From positions 1-5,735 of the forward strand of contig CAYTRS010000035.1 in NCBI GenBank assembly GCA_964440305.1: a stretch of 5,735 nt of DNA, read 5' to 3'. Below, in pieces: positions 1 through 5,207 of the stretch (the stretch's first letter is position 1; each line of letters opens with the position of its first letter). A program made the position numbers and the translations under genes. The notes below the pieces were generated by a model, which had not been told where the DNA came from, searched no databases, and saw only the letters and a list, made by a program, of their open reading frames with translations. Source of the DNA: CAYTRS01 sp964440305 (GTDB taxonomy: Bacteria; Patescibacteriota; Minisyncoccia; Moranbacterales; JAKLHP01).

Positions 1-1075
1 TTCGGCCTATTTGAACCTTAATATCTTCAACGACAGTCGTCACTTTTTCCGGAATGAATTTATAGGCAATCGCCCAGCGCGGAGATTTTCCGGTGTATCC
101 GAGAATGTCCTGAATTTTTTTGGAATTTACCTTCACCACGATTCCGTCAATTCCATACTCCTGCTTGTTTTTCCTTTCTTCCCAGCTTTCAAAAAATTTT
201 TCAACTTCATTGATATTTCTGCAATATTTGTAATTTTGATTAACTTTGAAGCCCAGTTTTTCCAATAACTTTAATTCCTCCACCTGAGTTTCGGGAAACT
301 GATAAATTGTTTGCGTTTTGTGCTTTTGAACTTGTAATTTTTTTGGAAATTGGAAATTGGAAATTGGAAATTTTATTTCATCTATATCATATATAAACGA
401 ACTTAATCTCCTTTCGGCGGTTATTTTCGGATCCAACTGCCTGATTGAACCGGCGGCGGCGTTTCGTGAATTGGCAAAAGGCGGTTGTCCTTCTTTTTCG
501 CGAATTTTGTTTATTTTCAAAAGATCGCTTTTTTTCATCCAACCTTCTCCGACCGCAATCAGATCAATTCCATCATCCAATTTCAAAGGTATGCTTTGGA
601 TGGTTTTGAGCTGCGCGATCACATTTTCCCCAATCACTCCGTCGCCTCTCGTCGCGCCTTGCTTGAAAATCCCATTTTCATATGTCAAAATTATTTTCAG
701 TCCGTCAATTTTAAGTTCACAACAGTAATCTAGCTTGTAGTTTGTAGTTTGTAGCTTTTTAGACAAGATTCTTTTAACTTTTTCCTCCCATTCTTTCAAT
801 TCGGAAAATGCGAAACAGTCGTCAATGGACCATTGGCGGACTTTGTGGCGGACCTTTTCAAATTTTTCCAAAGGCGCTCCTCCCACCCTTTGCGTCGGAG
901 AATACGGGCTTTTAAGCTCCGGAAATTTCTCCTCTAGCTCTCTCAGCTCTCGCATCAGGGAATCATACACTTCGTCCGTAATTTCCGGCTTGTCTTGGAC
1001 ATGATAAGCATAGCGATGGCGGTCAATTTCCTTCCGAAGCTTTTCTATTCTATTTTTAACCTCTTTTTTATCCAT
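1..1075 (-). CDS. ligA: NAD-dependent DNA ligase LigA, N-terminal part (cut by window edge)
   Basis: Joins nicks in duplex DNA during replication and repair, using NAD+ to adenylate its active-site lysine. Reading from ATG at 1075 gives 358 open codons with no stop; bacterial LigA is usually about 670 residues, so the OB-fold, zinc finger, helix-hairpin-helix and BRCT parts lie outside the window. Visible family motifs are HRYAYH near residue 20, SPTQRVGGAP near 80, catalytic ELKIDGL with Lys122, TRGDGVIGENV near 145, SRNAAAGSIRQLD at 203-215, YGIDGIVVKV at 307-316 and RWAIAYKF with Lys339. These cover domain Ia and the nucleotidyltransferase domain. Two heptamer repeat tracts lie inside the frame, encoding roughly residues 108-115 (just before the catalytic motif) and 236-245. 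No Shine-Dalgarno sequence precedes the start. It sits after a terminator and has its own promoter candidate, so it is probably not part of the pilus operon. Confidence 0.96.
   Translation of the reverse strand, partial: MDKKEVKNRIEKLRKEIDRHRYAYHVQDKPEITDEVYDSLMRELRELEEKFPELKSPYSPTQRVGGAPLEKFEKVRHKVRQWSIDDCFAFSELKEWEEKVKRILSKKLQTTNYKLDYCCELKIDGLKIILTYENGIFKQGATRGDGVIGENVIAQLKTIQSIPLKLDDGIDLIAVGEGWMKKSDLLKINKIREKEGQPPFANSRNAAAGSIRQLDPKITAERRLSSFIYDIDEIKFPISNFQFPKKLQVQKHKTQTIYQFPETQVEELKLLEKLGFKVNQNYKYCRNINEVEKFFESWEERKNKQEYGIDGIVVKVNSKKIQDILGYTGKSPRWAIAYKFIPEKVTTVVEDIKVQIGR
343..370. repeat. Heptamer tandem repeat inside ligA (TTGGAAA x4)
   Basis: Four perfect head-to-tail copies of TTGGAAA at 343-349, 350-356, 357-363 and 364-370. 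On the coding strand they encode roughly FPISNFQFP (LigA residues 236-245), in the segment between the RNAAAG and GIDGIVVKV motifs. Seven is not a multiple of three, so gain or loss of one unit would shift the ligA frame. Confidence 0.95.
734..754. repeat. Heptamer tandem repeat inside ligA (YTTGTAG x3)
   Basis: Three head-to-tail heptamers, CTTGTAG followed by two TTTGTAG, with partial matches at both edges (TAG before, and a further GTAGCT at the right end). On the coding strand they encode part of KKLQTTNYKL, about LigA residues 107-116, seven residues before the catalytic Lys122. The unit differs from that at 343-370, but the period is the same. Confidence 0.85.
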
Positions 1076-1083
1076 CTAATTAG

Positions 1084-1102
1084 CTGCGGGGACTAAGTCC
1101 CT
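1084..1102. repeat. Short palindromic repeat, copy 1, in the ligA leader
   Basis: The core GGGACTAAGTCCC at 1089-1101 is a perfect palindrome around a central A. The 19 bases here match copy 2 at 1184-1202 at 18 positions, exactly 100 bases away and in the same orientation. Here the outer arms no longer pair well. The copy lies between the predicted ligA promoter and start codon, so it would be in the 5' leader of the transcript as a small hairpin. Confidence 0.85.
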
Positions 1103-1115
1103 ACGAATATTAAAT

Positions 1116-1144
1116 ATTATATTACAAAAACCGCCCAGATTCAA
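1116..1144 (-). promoter_or_regulatory. Candidate sigma-70 type promoter for ligA
   Basis: On the minus strand, TTGAAT (1144-1139; four of six match the -35 consensus) is followed after 17 bases by TATAAT (1121-1116; perfect -10). Transcription would start near 1109, giving a leader of about 34 bases before the ligA ATG. The -35 hexamer lies in the loop of the upstream terminator hairpin. This rests on sequence match alone, and chance matches are common in AT-rich DNA, but the position and spacing fit well. Confidence 0.5.
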
Positions 1145-1155
1145 ACAATGGGCGG
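1126..1155 (-). terminator. Rho-independent terminator of the minor-pilin operon
   Basis: On the minus strand the seven-base arm CCGCCCA (1155-1149), an 11-base loop and the arm TGGGCGG (1137-1131) form a GC-rich stem followed at once by TTTTT (1130-1126). It lies 63 bases after the stop of the PilX-like gene and before ligA, where the operon should end. A second GCCGCCC on the minus strand (1170-1164) could compete for the same 3' arm, giving an alternative, longer-looped hairpin. Confidence 0.8.
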
Positions 1156-1183
1156 CCTTAGGAGGGCGGCAAAAAAAACAATC

Positions 1184-1206
1184 CTGCAGGGACTAAGTCC
1201 CTGCAG
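1184..1206. repeat. Perfect 23-base palindrome, copy 2, after the PilX-like gene
   Basis: The arms CTGCAGGGACT and AGTCCCTGCAG are perfectly complementary around a central A at 1195. The element lies 12 bases past the PilX-like stop codon and shares its core with copy 1 at 1084-1102. No T-run follows on either strand, so it is not a standard terminator. It could form a 3'-end hairpin in the operon transcript or be a small dispersed palindromic element. Confidence 0.9.
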
Positions 1207-1218
1207 TTGTATTATGTA

Positions 1219-1881
1219 TTATAAAACCTTTACGCAAATACACGCGTGATAGGTCGCATAAGCAGATGTGCCACATTCATAATCAGTTGATGTCGCAACT
1301 TCTCTGCAGTCATCAATAAGTGTTGTCCCTTCTGACTTACATCCTTCACCCCAATTAAATCCAGTTACTATCGTATCCGTACTTCCATTAACAACACACC
1401 CTCCCACTATTCCCCCTGTTGCTGTCGCCGCCCAGGCGGTTTCAACAGCGCGGACGGTGTCGGAATAGGTCCCGACGGATTTGATGCTGGCAATTTCATT
1501 AATATCACCATTAGACGGCAATATCGATCCTAATTCATCCAAAAACATAATTTTATAACCATCAGAGCAGGTATATACTCCTCCGCTTTCCGTAAAAACC
1601 TTATTACAGAAATTACCATCATTCAATCTTGCCGTTATATTATTGGGCGGGACAGAATTTTTGATAGCGTATATAGCTTCTTCAACCCCGCTCTCTGCGT
1701 TTTCAAACGCCTTGATGGATTTTCCGGTTCCGCTGGCGGTTTTTCTTTCAGTGATCGTCACCGCGCTGATTCCCAGCGCCATGACCAGAATCATTGAAAG
1801 CACAATGAGGCTGAACACCAAAACCGACCCTTTGGAGATTTTGAGCTTCATTTTTTTCATTTTTTCCATAGATTTTTTCAT
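1219..1881 (-). CDS. PilX-like minor pilin
   Basis: Probably the last pilin of the minor-pilin operon. After a lysine-rich N-terminus, one hydrophobic helix runs from about residue 19 to 43 (KGSVLVFSLIVLSMILVMALGISAVT), followed by TERKTASGTGKSIKAFENAESGVEEAIYAI, the pattern of PilX N-terminal domains. If processed after Gly18, the mature protein would start with Ser and carry Phe, not Glu, at position 5, as in tip pseudopilins such as GspK. The soluble domain of about 150 residues has eight cysteines and ends HACICVKVL. Four Met codons (residues 1, 5, 8, 11) are possible starts and no Shine-Dalgarno sequence separates them; the longest is given. It follows the second PilW-like gene after a 112-base spacer full of short repeats and is followed by a terminator. 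The PilX assignment rests on the N-terminus and gene order; the C-terminal domain is not recognised. Confidence 0.8.
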   Translation of the reverse strand: MKKSMEKMKKMKLKISKGSVLVFSLIVLSMILVMALGISAVTITERKTASGTGKSIKAFENAESGVEEAIYAIKNSVPPNNITARLNDGNFCNKVFTESGGVYTCSDGYKIMFLDELGSILPSNGDINEIASIKSVGTYSDTVRAVETAWAATATGGIVGGCVVNGSTDTIVTGFNWGEGCKSEGTTLIDDCREVATSTDYECGTSAYATYHACICVKVL

Positions 1882-1922
1882 TAATTTTTAAATTTTTATA
1901 TAGCGACACTAATCTACAAATA

Positions 1923-1968
1923 CATGCGAATGCCGCGAATATCCAATTTATTTCGTATCATTCGCATG
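1923..1968. repeat. Inverted repeat in the spacer before the PilX-like gene
   Basis: CATGCGAATG at 1923-1932 is the exact reverse complement of CATTCGCATG at 1959-1968, with a 26-base loop. Allowing one mismatch, the match extends to 12 bases (1921-1932 with 1959-1970). It overlaps the decamer array at 1950-1989 and uses the same ATTCG vocabulary. No T-run follows, so it is not a terminator. Confidence 0.75.
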
Positions 1969-1989
1969 CAATTCGTGTCATTCGTATCG
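1950..1989. repeat. Degenerate decamer array (ATTCGTATC-type, four units)
   Basis: Four consecutive ten-base units share the ATTCG core: ATTTCGTATC, ATTCGCATGC, AATTCGTGTC and ATTCGTATCG. The array fills the left part of the 112-base spacer between the second PilW-like gene and the PilX-like gene, stopping five bases short of the former's stop codon. Its function is unknown. It makes this the longest spacer within the pilin block. Confidence 0.8.
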
Positions 1990-1993
1990 CTTG

Positions 1994-2575
1994 TTAAAAT
2001 TCCACTCCCGAAACTTCATAATCCCGAAGCGACACAGTTGACTGGATATTCACTTTGTCTTTGGGATTCGCCGCGCAATTTCCCGTCCCATTTCCGCAAA
2101 CTTCCATTGAAATGGTCGCTTTCCCCACGATGCCGGAAGAGGAAGGAATGACGGTGAAATAAGCGCTGTCAGCTTCAAGCAAACCAATGTGGCTTATTGA
2201 ACCGCCATAACCCATGCAGCCATCCTTATCCGTTTCAGAAATTGTCCCGAGTTTCAGCTTTTTATCTTCAAATTTAAAGTCGTAGCATTTGGTTTGCGAA
2301 TAGTCAAAAATTCTTATGCTGGTATACATTCCGCCGGCAAGGCAATCTGCTCCCCCGCATTTGACCACGCTGCTTGTCCTCAATGATTTTACCATAAAAT
2401 TCACGACCGCCTGCGCCGCTTCAATGTTTTTTTGCGCCGCTTTCGCCTTTTTGTAGCCCGACGCGGAACTGGAAAAAATATTCGCAACCGCCAGCATGAT
2501 TATGGAAAATATGAAAACCGCCACAATCACTTCCAGAAAGGTGAACCCCTGCTTGTTTTGAATCTTTTTCAACAT
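1994..2575 (-). CDS. PilW-like minor pilin, second copy
   Basis: A type IV pilin-like protein of 193 residues. A short basic leader ends at Gly10 and is followed by the class III prepilin motif FTFLEVIVAVFIFSIIMLAVANIF, with the conserved Glu at mature position 5; this is the site used by the prepilin peptidase. The rest of the amphipathic helix (GYKKAKAAQKNIEAAQAVVNFMVKSLRTSS) matches PilW/PulJ-type minor pilins. Six cysteines follow, in the pattern KCGGADC, KC, GC, VC...NC, matching the paralogue at 3269-3925. Both proteins end in QSTVSLRDYEVSGV(E/K)F. The gene lies 61 bases after the second PilV-like gene; no Shine-Dalgarno sequence is seen before the ATG. Assignment to the pilin superfamily is firm; the PilW label comes from helix similarity and gene order. 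Confidence 0.88.
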   Translation of the reverse strand: MLKKIQNKQGFTFLEVIVAVFIFSIIMLAVANIFSSSASGYKKAKAAQKNIEAAQAVVNFMVKSLRTSSVVKCGGADCLAGGMYTSIRIFDYSQTKCYDFKFEDKKLKLGTISETDKDGCMGYGGSISHIGLLEADSAYFTVIPSSSGIVGKATISMEVCGNGTGNCAANPKDKVNIQSTVSLRDYEVSGVEF

Positions 2576-2600
2576 TTTACTAAATTATTACTTTTTTATT

Positions 2601-2635
2601 GCTTTTAGTTCTTAGCTCTTCGCTCTTAGTTTCCA
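2601..2635. repeat. Degenerate heptamer array (GCTCTTA-type, five units)
   Basis: Five consecutive seven-base units, GCTTTTA, GTTCTTA, GCTCTTC, GCTCTTA and GTTTCCA, end one base before the stop codon of the second PilV-like gene. The array takes up over half of the 61-base spacer between that gene and the second PilW-like gene. It has the same period as the two repeats inside ligA but a different unit. Confidence 0.75.
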
Positions 2636-2636
2636 A

Positions 2637-3221
2637 TTACCAGACATCTCTCAGCGTCGCCTGCGCATAGGCACATTTGGAGCTGGTTTTGCAATCATTA
2701 ATGTTTGTGGGAAGCTCTGAACCGTTCCAAGAAACTATGCTTGTCACAACAAGTTCCTTGTCGGTGTGGTTATTACTTGGATTATAATCAATTATTATTA
2801 TCCTCTGAAAATCCGTACTATGCCTGCAAGCGCCGGGATCATGATAATATCTTCCCCATCTGTCCATGCATAAATTTTTATCTTGAGCACTATCACAAGA
2901 CAAGCCTCCTTCACCATAATCAATTCTGCAATTATTCCTGTTTATTGCCGGAAATTGTTTGCAAGATCCGGTGTTAGCAAAAGCACTGCATCCGGAAGTG
3001 ACAGCGTTGTTGTCTCTCATATTTCTCACCAACTCAATTCCTTCTTCCGCCAATTTCGCGGCGACGATGTTTTTCCGCGCGTCAATGAGATGATTGATGC
3101 TGGAAACCAGAAGCGTCAGCACCGCCACAATTCCAACGGTCAAAACAAAAGCCGCAATCAGAACCTCGCCGACGGAAAAACCTTTTTTGAATAAATTTTT
3201 ATTTTTCTTTGTTTTAGGCAT
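2637..3221 (-). CDS. PilV-like minor pilin, second copy
   Basis: A 194-residue type IV pilin-like protein. The lysine-rich leader ends at Gly14, followed by FSVGEVLIAAFVLTVGIVAVLTLLVSS with Glu at mature position 5, and by the helix continuation INHLIDARKNIVAAKLAEEGIELVRNMRD, typical of PilV/PulI-like minor pilins. The globular domain of about 130 residues carries eight cysteines, including CRIDYGEGGLSC and a C-terminal CKTSSKCAYA shared in form with the paralogue at 3959-4639. The ATG is preceded by AT-rich sequence with no Shine-Dalgarno motif, 47 bases after the first PilW-like gene. It probably sits in the pilus tip or initiation complex with the neighbouring pilins; this is inferred from the family and the operon. 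Confidence 0.88.
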   Translation of the reverse strand: MPKTKKNKNLFKKGFSVGEVLIAAFVLTVGIVAVLTLLVSSINHLIDARKNIVAAKLAEEGIELVRNMRDNNAVTSGCSAFANTGSCKQFPAINRNNCRIDYGEGGLSCDSAQDKNLCMDRWGRYYHDPGACRHSTDFQRIIIIDYNPSNNHTDKELVVTSIVSWNGSELPTNINDCKTSSKCAYAQATLRDVW

Positions 3222-3268
3222 TTGATAAATTGAAAAAATATAAATTGTTTGAAAATTGTAAATTACCG

Positions 3269-3925
3269 CTAAAATTTTACTCCCGAAACCTCATAATCGC
3301 GGAGAGATACTGTACTTTGAACCCAAATTTCGTCATGCGGATTTGAAGGAGTATCGCAATCATCCGTATTGCAAATTTTAAACATGAAGATAATCTTTCC
3401 CGCTCGTTTTTCATTATTTGGTAACGGAGTAGCCGGATCATCTATATTATTGGAGGCATATGTATTAAATCGGGCATCTGACATTCTTGATAATATCTTC
3501 TCACTCCCTGCAATTAAAGATCCGCTTCTACAGGCTAAAACTGGATCAGTTTCTGATGCGTTAGGACTATAGAGTCTTGACTTTATAACCTTTATTACGT
3601 CATCAAATTCATATTCTCCGCATTCATTTGTTGAATAATTAATCCATCTGAATTTTTTAAACTTATTCGCTGGATAGTCAGTAGGACAATCCGCATCGTT
3701 GCAACTTACTATACTGCTTGTCCTCAATTTTTTTGATATTTCATTAATAAGCCCTTGGGCAATTTCAATGTTTTGCTGCGACATCCTAGCCTTTTTATAT
3801 CCCAGAATAAGACTTCCAAAAATTTGTGAAACTGCAACCATAATCAGTGAAAAAATAAAAGTTGCAATTACAATCTCCAGTAACGTAAATCCTTTTTTAC
3901 TCATATTTTTTAACAAATTTTCCAC
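3269..3925 (-). CDS. PilW-like minor pilin, first copy
   Basis: A type IV pilin-like protein and paralogue of the product at 1994-2575. The longest frame begins with GTG at 3925; an internal ATG at 3904 (residue 8) would leave the short leader MSKKG and is at least as likely, and neither has a Shine-Dalgarno sequence. The cleavage site after Gly12 is followed by FTLLEIVIATFIFSLIMVAVSQIF with Glu at mature position 5, then GYKKARMSQQNIEIAQGLINEISKKLRTSS. The six cysteines lie in the same order as in the paralogue (SCNDADC, EC, AC, IC...DC), and the C-terminus ends VQSTVSLRDYEVSGVKF. Stretches of its N-terminal coding region are much poorer in GC than the paralogue's (about 28-35% against 42-58% in hand-counted 60-base blocks). 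It lies 33 bases after the first PilV-like gene. Confidence 0.88.
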   Translation of the reverse strand: MENLLKNMSKKGFTLLEIVIATFIFSLIMVAVSQIFGSLILGYKKARMSQQNIEIAQGLINEISKKLRTSSIVSCNDADCPTDYPANKFKKFRWINYSTNECGEYEFDDVIKVIKSRLYSPNASETDPVLACRSGSLIAGSEKILSRMSDARFNTYASNNIDDPATPLPNNEKRAGKIIFMFKICNTDDCDTPSNPHDEIWVQSTVSLRDYEVSGVKF

Positions 3926-3958
3926 TAAACTTAGAATGACATTTTCAATAGTTTATAA

Positions 3959-4639
3959 TTACATCTTCCTTAAAATCGTTTCCGCATAAACACATTTTGA
4001 ACTGGTATTGCAAAGTTCTGAAAAGTGACTATGCAAATCGTCAAAATTTGTTCCAGGAAAAGATTCCCCCCAAACAACTACGCTTTGCACCTTCACATAA
4101 CTTGAATTATTTCTATCTGTACCATCGTAATCATACATAATAACCCTTTTAAATGGGGTTGGAACAGCACTCGGAGTGATAAGTGAAAGTGGATGAATAT
4201 AAATTCCTGCCCATAAGGCATTAATATCATCTATTTCATAAAGCGTCTTGTGATCAATTTCATCGCCAAAATTTAGACAATCACCCTGAGGAAGGTAGCA
4301 TTGACAATATCCAACAGGCGGTTCAAGTGAACCAATATTAGGATGACTGCTTGCATCTATTATACAACTATTATTATCTGCGATAGGAAAATAATATTCA
4401 AAAGCTGTCCTGCTCCTAGCAATATTAGTATCTCTTAAGTTCCTAACTATTTCAATTCCCTCTTCCGCCAATTTTGAAGCTATCACTTGCTTTCGCGCGT
4501 CAATGCAATGGTTTGTGCTGGAAACCAGAAGCCCCAAGGTTCCCACGATCCCGACGGTCAAAACAAAAGCCGCGATTAGAACTTCTCCGATGGAAAACCC
4601 TTTTCTGTTATTTAATTTTAAAAGTAGCCTTTTTTGCAT
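3959..4639 (-). CDS. PilV-like minor pilin, first copy
   Basis: A 226-residue type IV pilin-like protein, paralogue of the product at 2637-3221 but about 30 residues longer. The basic leader ends at Gly14 and is followed by FSIGEVLIAAFVLTVGIVGTLGLLVSS (Glu at mature position 5) and TNHCIDARKQVIASKLAEEGIEIVRNLRD. The extra length lies in the globular domain, which includes a CQC motif, GYCQCYLPQGDC. The C-terminus CNTSSKCVYAETILRKM parallels the paralogue's CKTSSKCAYAQATLRDVW. It has seven cysteines, one of them unusually within the N-terminal helix (NHC). The gene begins 17 bases after the GspH-like gene, so the two are almost certainly co-transcribed. Confidence 0.88.
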   Translation of the reverse strand: MQKRLLLKLNNRKGFSIGEVLIAAFVLTVGIVGTLGLLVSSTNHCIDARKQVIASKLAEEGIEIVRNLRDTNIARSRTAFEYYFPIADNNSCIIDASSHPNIGSLEPPVGYCQCYLPQGDCLNFGDEIDHKTLYEIDDINALWAGIYIHPLSLITPSAVPTPFKRVIMYDYDGTDRNNSSYVKVQSVVVWGESFPGTNFDDLHSHFSELCNTSSKCVYAETILRKM

Positions 4640-4656
4640 TTATATTTATTGTTATT

Positions 4657-5157
4657 TTAGGTGCAACTGCAAGCAGTCTTGCTTTCTTTCACTTGTCCGC
4701 CCGGACAAACACAGACATAATAATCCGATCCGTCTTTTGTAAGTTCTATTGAAACAAGACTTGAAACAGAAAAGTTTCCAAATGGAACAGAAAAATAAAA
4801 AGGAGCTATTCCCTCACTAAACGTAACTCCATTTTTAAGATCGTAAACTGCATAATTATTTCCGTTATGATATTCACAAGTTCCTGATGTCATATCGTAG
4901 TAATGTAAATTATACCCATTGCCTCCTCCTTCCCAAAATCCATGTGCACAGGGAATTTTTGTGGGATCTATTACCTTCCCGTTCAATGCATTGCTTTGCG
5001 CTTCGCGGATGGCCGCGGCAACTTCACGTCCGGCGACTTCCAGCTGCTTTTCCGTCTTTCCCTGATTCAGCGAAACAATGGTAACCGCCGTCATGATGCC
5101 GATGATGGCAATTATGACAATAAGCTCTATTAGAGTAAAACCGGATTTAAAGTTCAT
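4657..5157 (-). CDS. GspH/FimT-like pseudopilin
   Basis: A 166-residue pilin-like protein. The leader MNFKSG is followed by FTLIELIVIIAIIGIMTAVTIVSL, the most canonical class III prepilin signal in the window, with Glu at mature position 5. The next segment, GREVAAAIREAQSNALNGK, resembles the GspH/FimT/FimU group, whose members usually come first in minor-pilin operons, as here. The soluble part has six cysteines, four near the end in a paired CVC...CSC arrangement (VCVCPGGQVKESKTACSCT). No Shine-Dalgarno sequence precedes the ATG. It lies 50 bases after the four-helix-bundle gene, and an inverted repeat lies in that gap. A role as a core or initiating minor pilin is inferred from the family; its short length and canonical signal could also fit a small major pilin, but the FimU-like helix and position make that less likely. 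Confidence 0.88.
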   Translation of the reverse strand: MNFKSGFTLIELIVIIAIIGIMTAVTIVSLNQGKTEKQLEVAGREVAAAIREAQSNALNGKVIDPTKIPCAHGFWEGGGNGYNLHYYDMTSGTCEYHNGNNYAVYDLKNGVTFSEGIAPFYFSVPFGNFSVSSLVSIELTKDGSDYYVCVCPGGQVKESKTACSCT

Positions 5158-5175
5158 CTAAAATTTATTAATTTA

Positions 5176-5202
5176 TTAACGCGTTAAAGAGTTAACGGGT
5201 TA
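5176..5202. repeat. Left flanking repeat of the four-helix-bundle gene (octamer, three units)
   Basis: TTAACGCG, TTAAAGAG and TTAACGGG follow head to tail with TTA after them, a period of eight. The first 26 bases match the reverse complement of the right repeat (5607-5632) at 22 positions. As a direct repeat the match is poorer. The repeat begins 18 bases upstream of the GspH-like start codon and ends five bases beyond the four-helix-bundle stop codon. Confidence 0.88.
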
Positions 5203-5207
5203 TTTGA

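Larger units (their letters stand above)
1994..4639 (-). other. Tandem duplication of a pilV-pilW gene pair
   Basis: Unit 1 (4639-3269) and unit 2 (3221-1994) each encode a PilV-like then a PilW-like pilin in the same order and orientation. The PilV copies share about three quarters of their residues over the first 60 or so mature positions, and both leaders end at Gly14. The PilW copies share the SLRDYEVSGV tail and a six-cysteine pattern. Nucleotide traces survive: TGCTGGAAACCAGAAGC occurs at 3098-3114 and 4516-4532, and a 20-base identity lies at 3136-3155 and 4554-4573. The outer domains have diverged strongly, so the duplication is not recent. Confidence 0.85.

Noticed and set aside
343..370. 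Phase-variation switch for ligA
   Set aside because: The seven-base unit could shift the frame, but LigA is expected to be essential and nothing else here suggests switching; kept only as a repeat.
357..733. Plus-strand open frames of 123 and 82 codons
   Set aside because: They lie antisense to ligA, whose conserved motifs are plain in this interval; the encoded peptides have no recognisable domain.
1184..1206. Second rho-independent terminator
   Set aside because: The 23-base palindrome has no T-run on either strand, whereas the hairpin at 1126-1155 does.
1950..1989. CRISPR-like array
   Set aside because: Units are ten bases and contiguous with no spacers, and no cas gene is nearby.
2883..3194. 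Plus-strand open frame of 103 codons
   Set aside because: It is antisense to the second PilV-like gene, which has a clear prepilin signal; the reverse frame is a by-product of its composition.
3222..3268. Tandem repeat of AAATTG-like units in the spacer between the first PilW-like and second PilV-like genes
   Set aside because: Three AAATTG occurrences (3227, 3242, 3253) are unevenly spaced and expected by chance in such AT-rich sequence.
3699..3989. Plus-strand open frame of 96 codons with hydrophobic stretches
   Set aside because: It is antisense to the prepilin helix of the first PilW-like gene, which explains the hydrophobic residues on the complementary strand.
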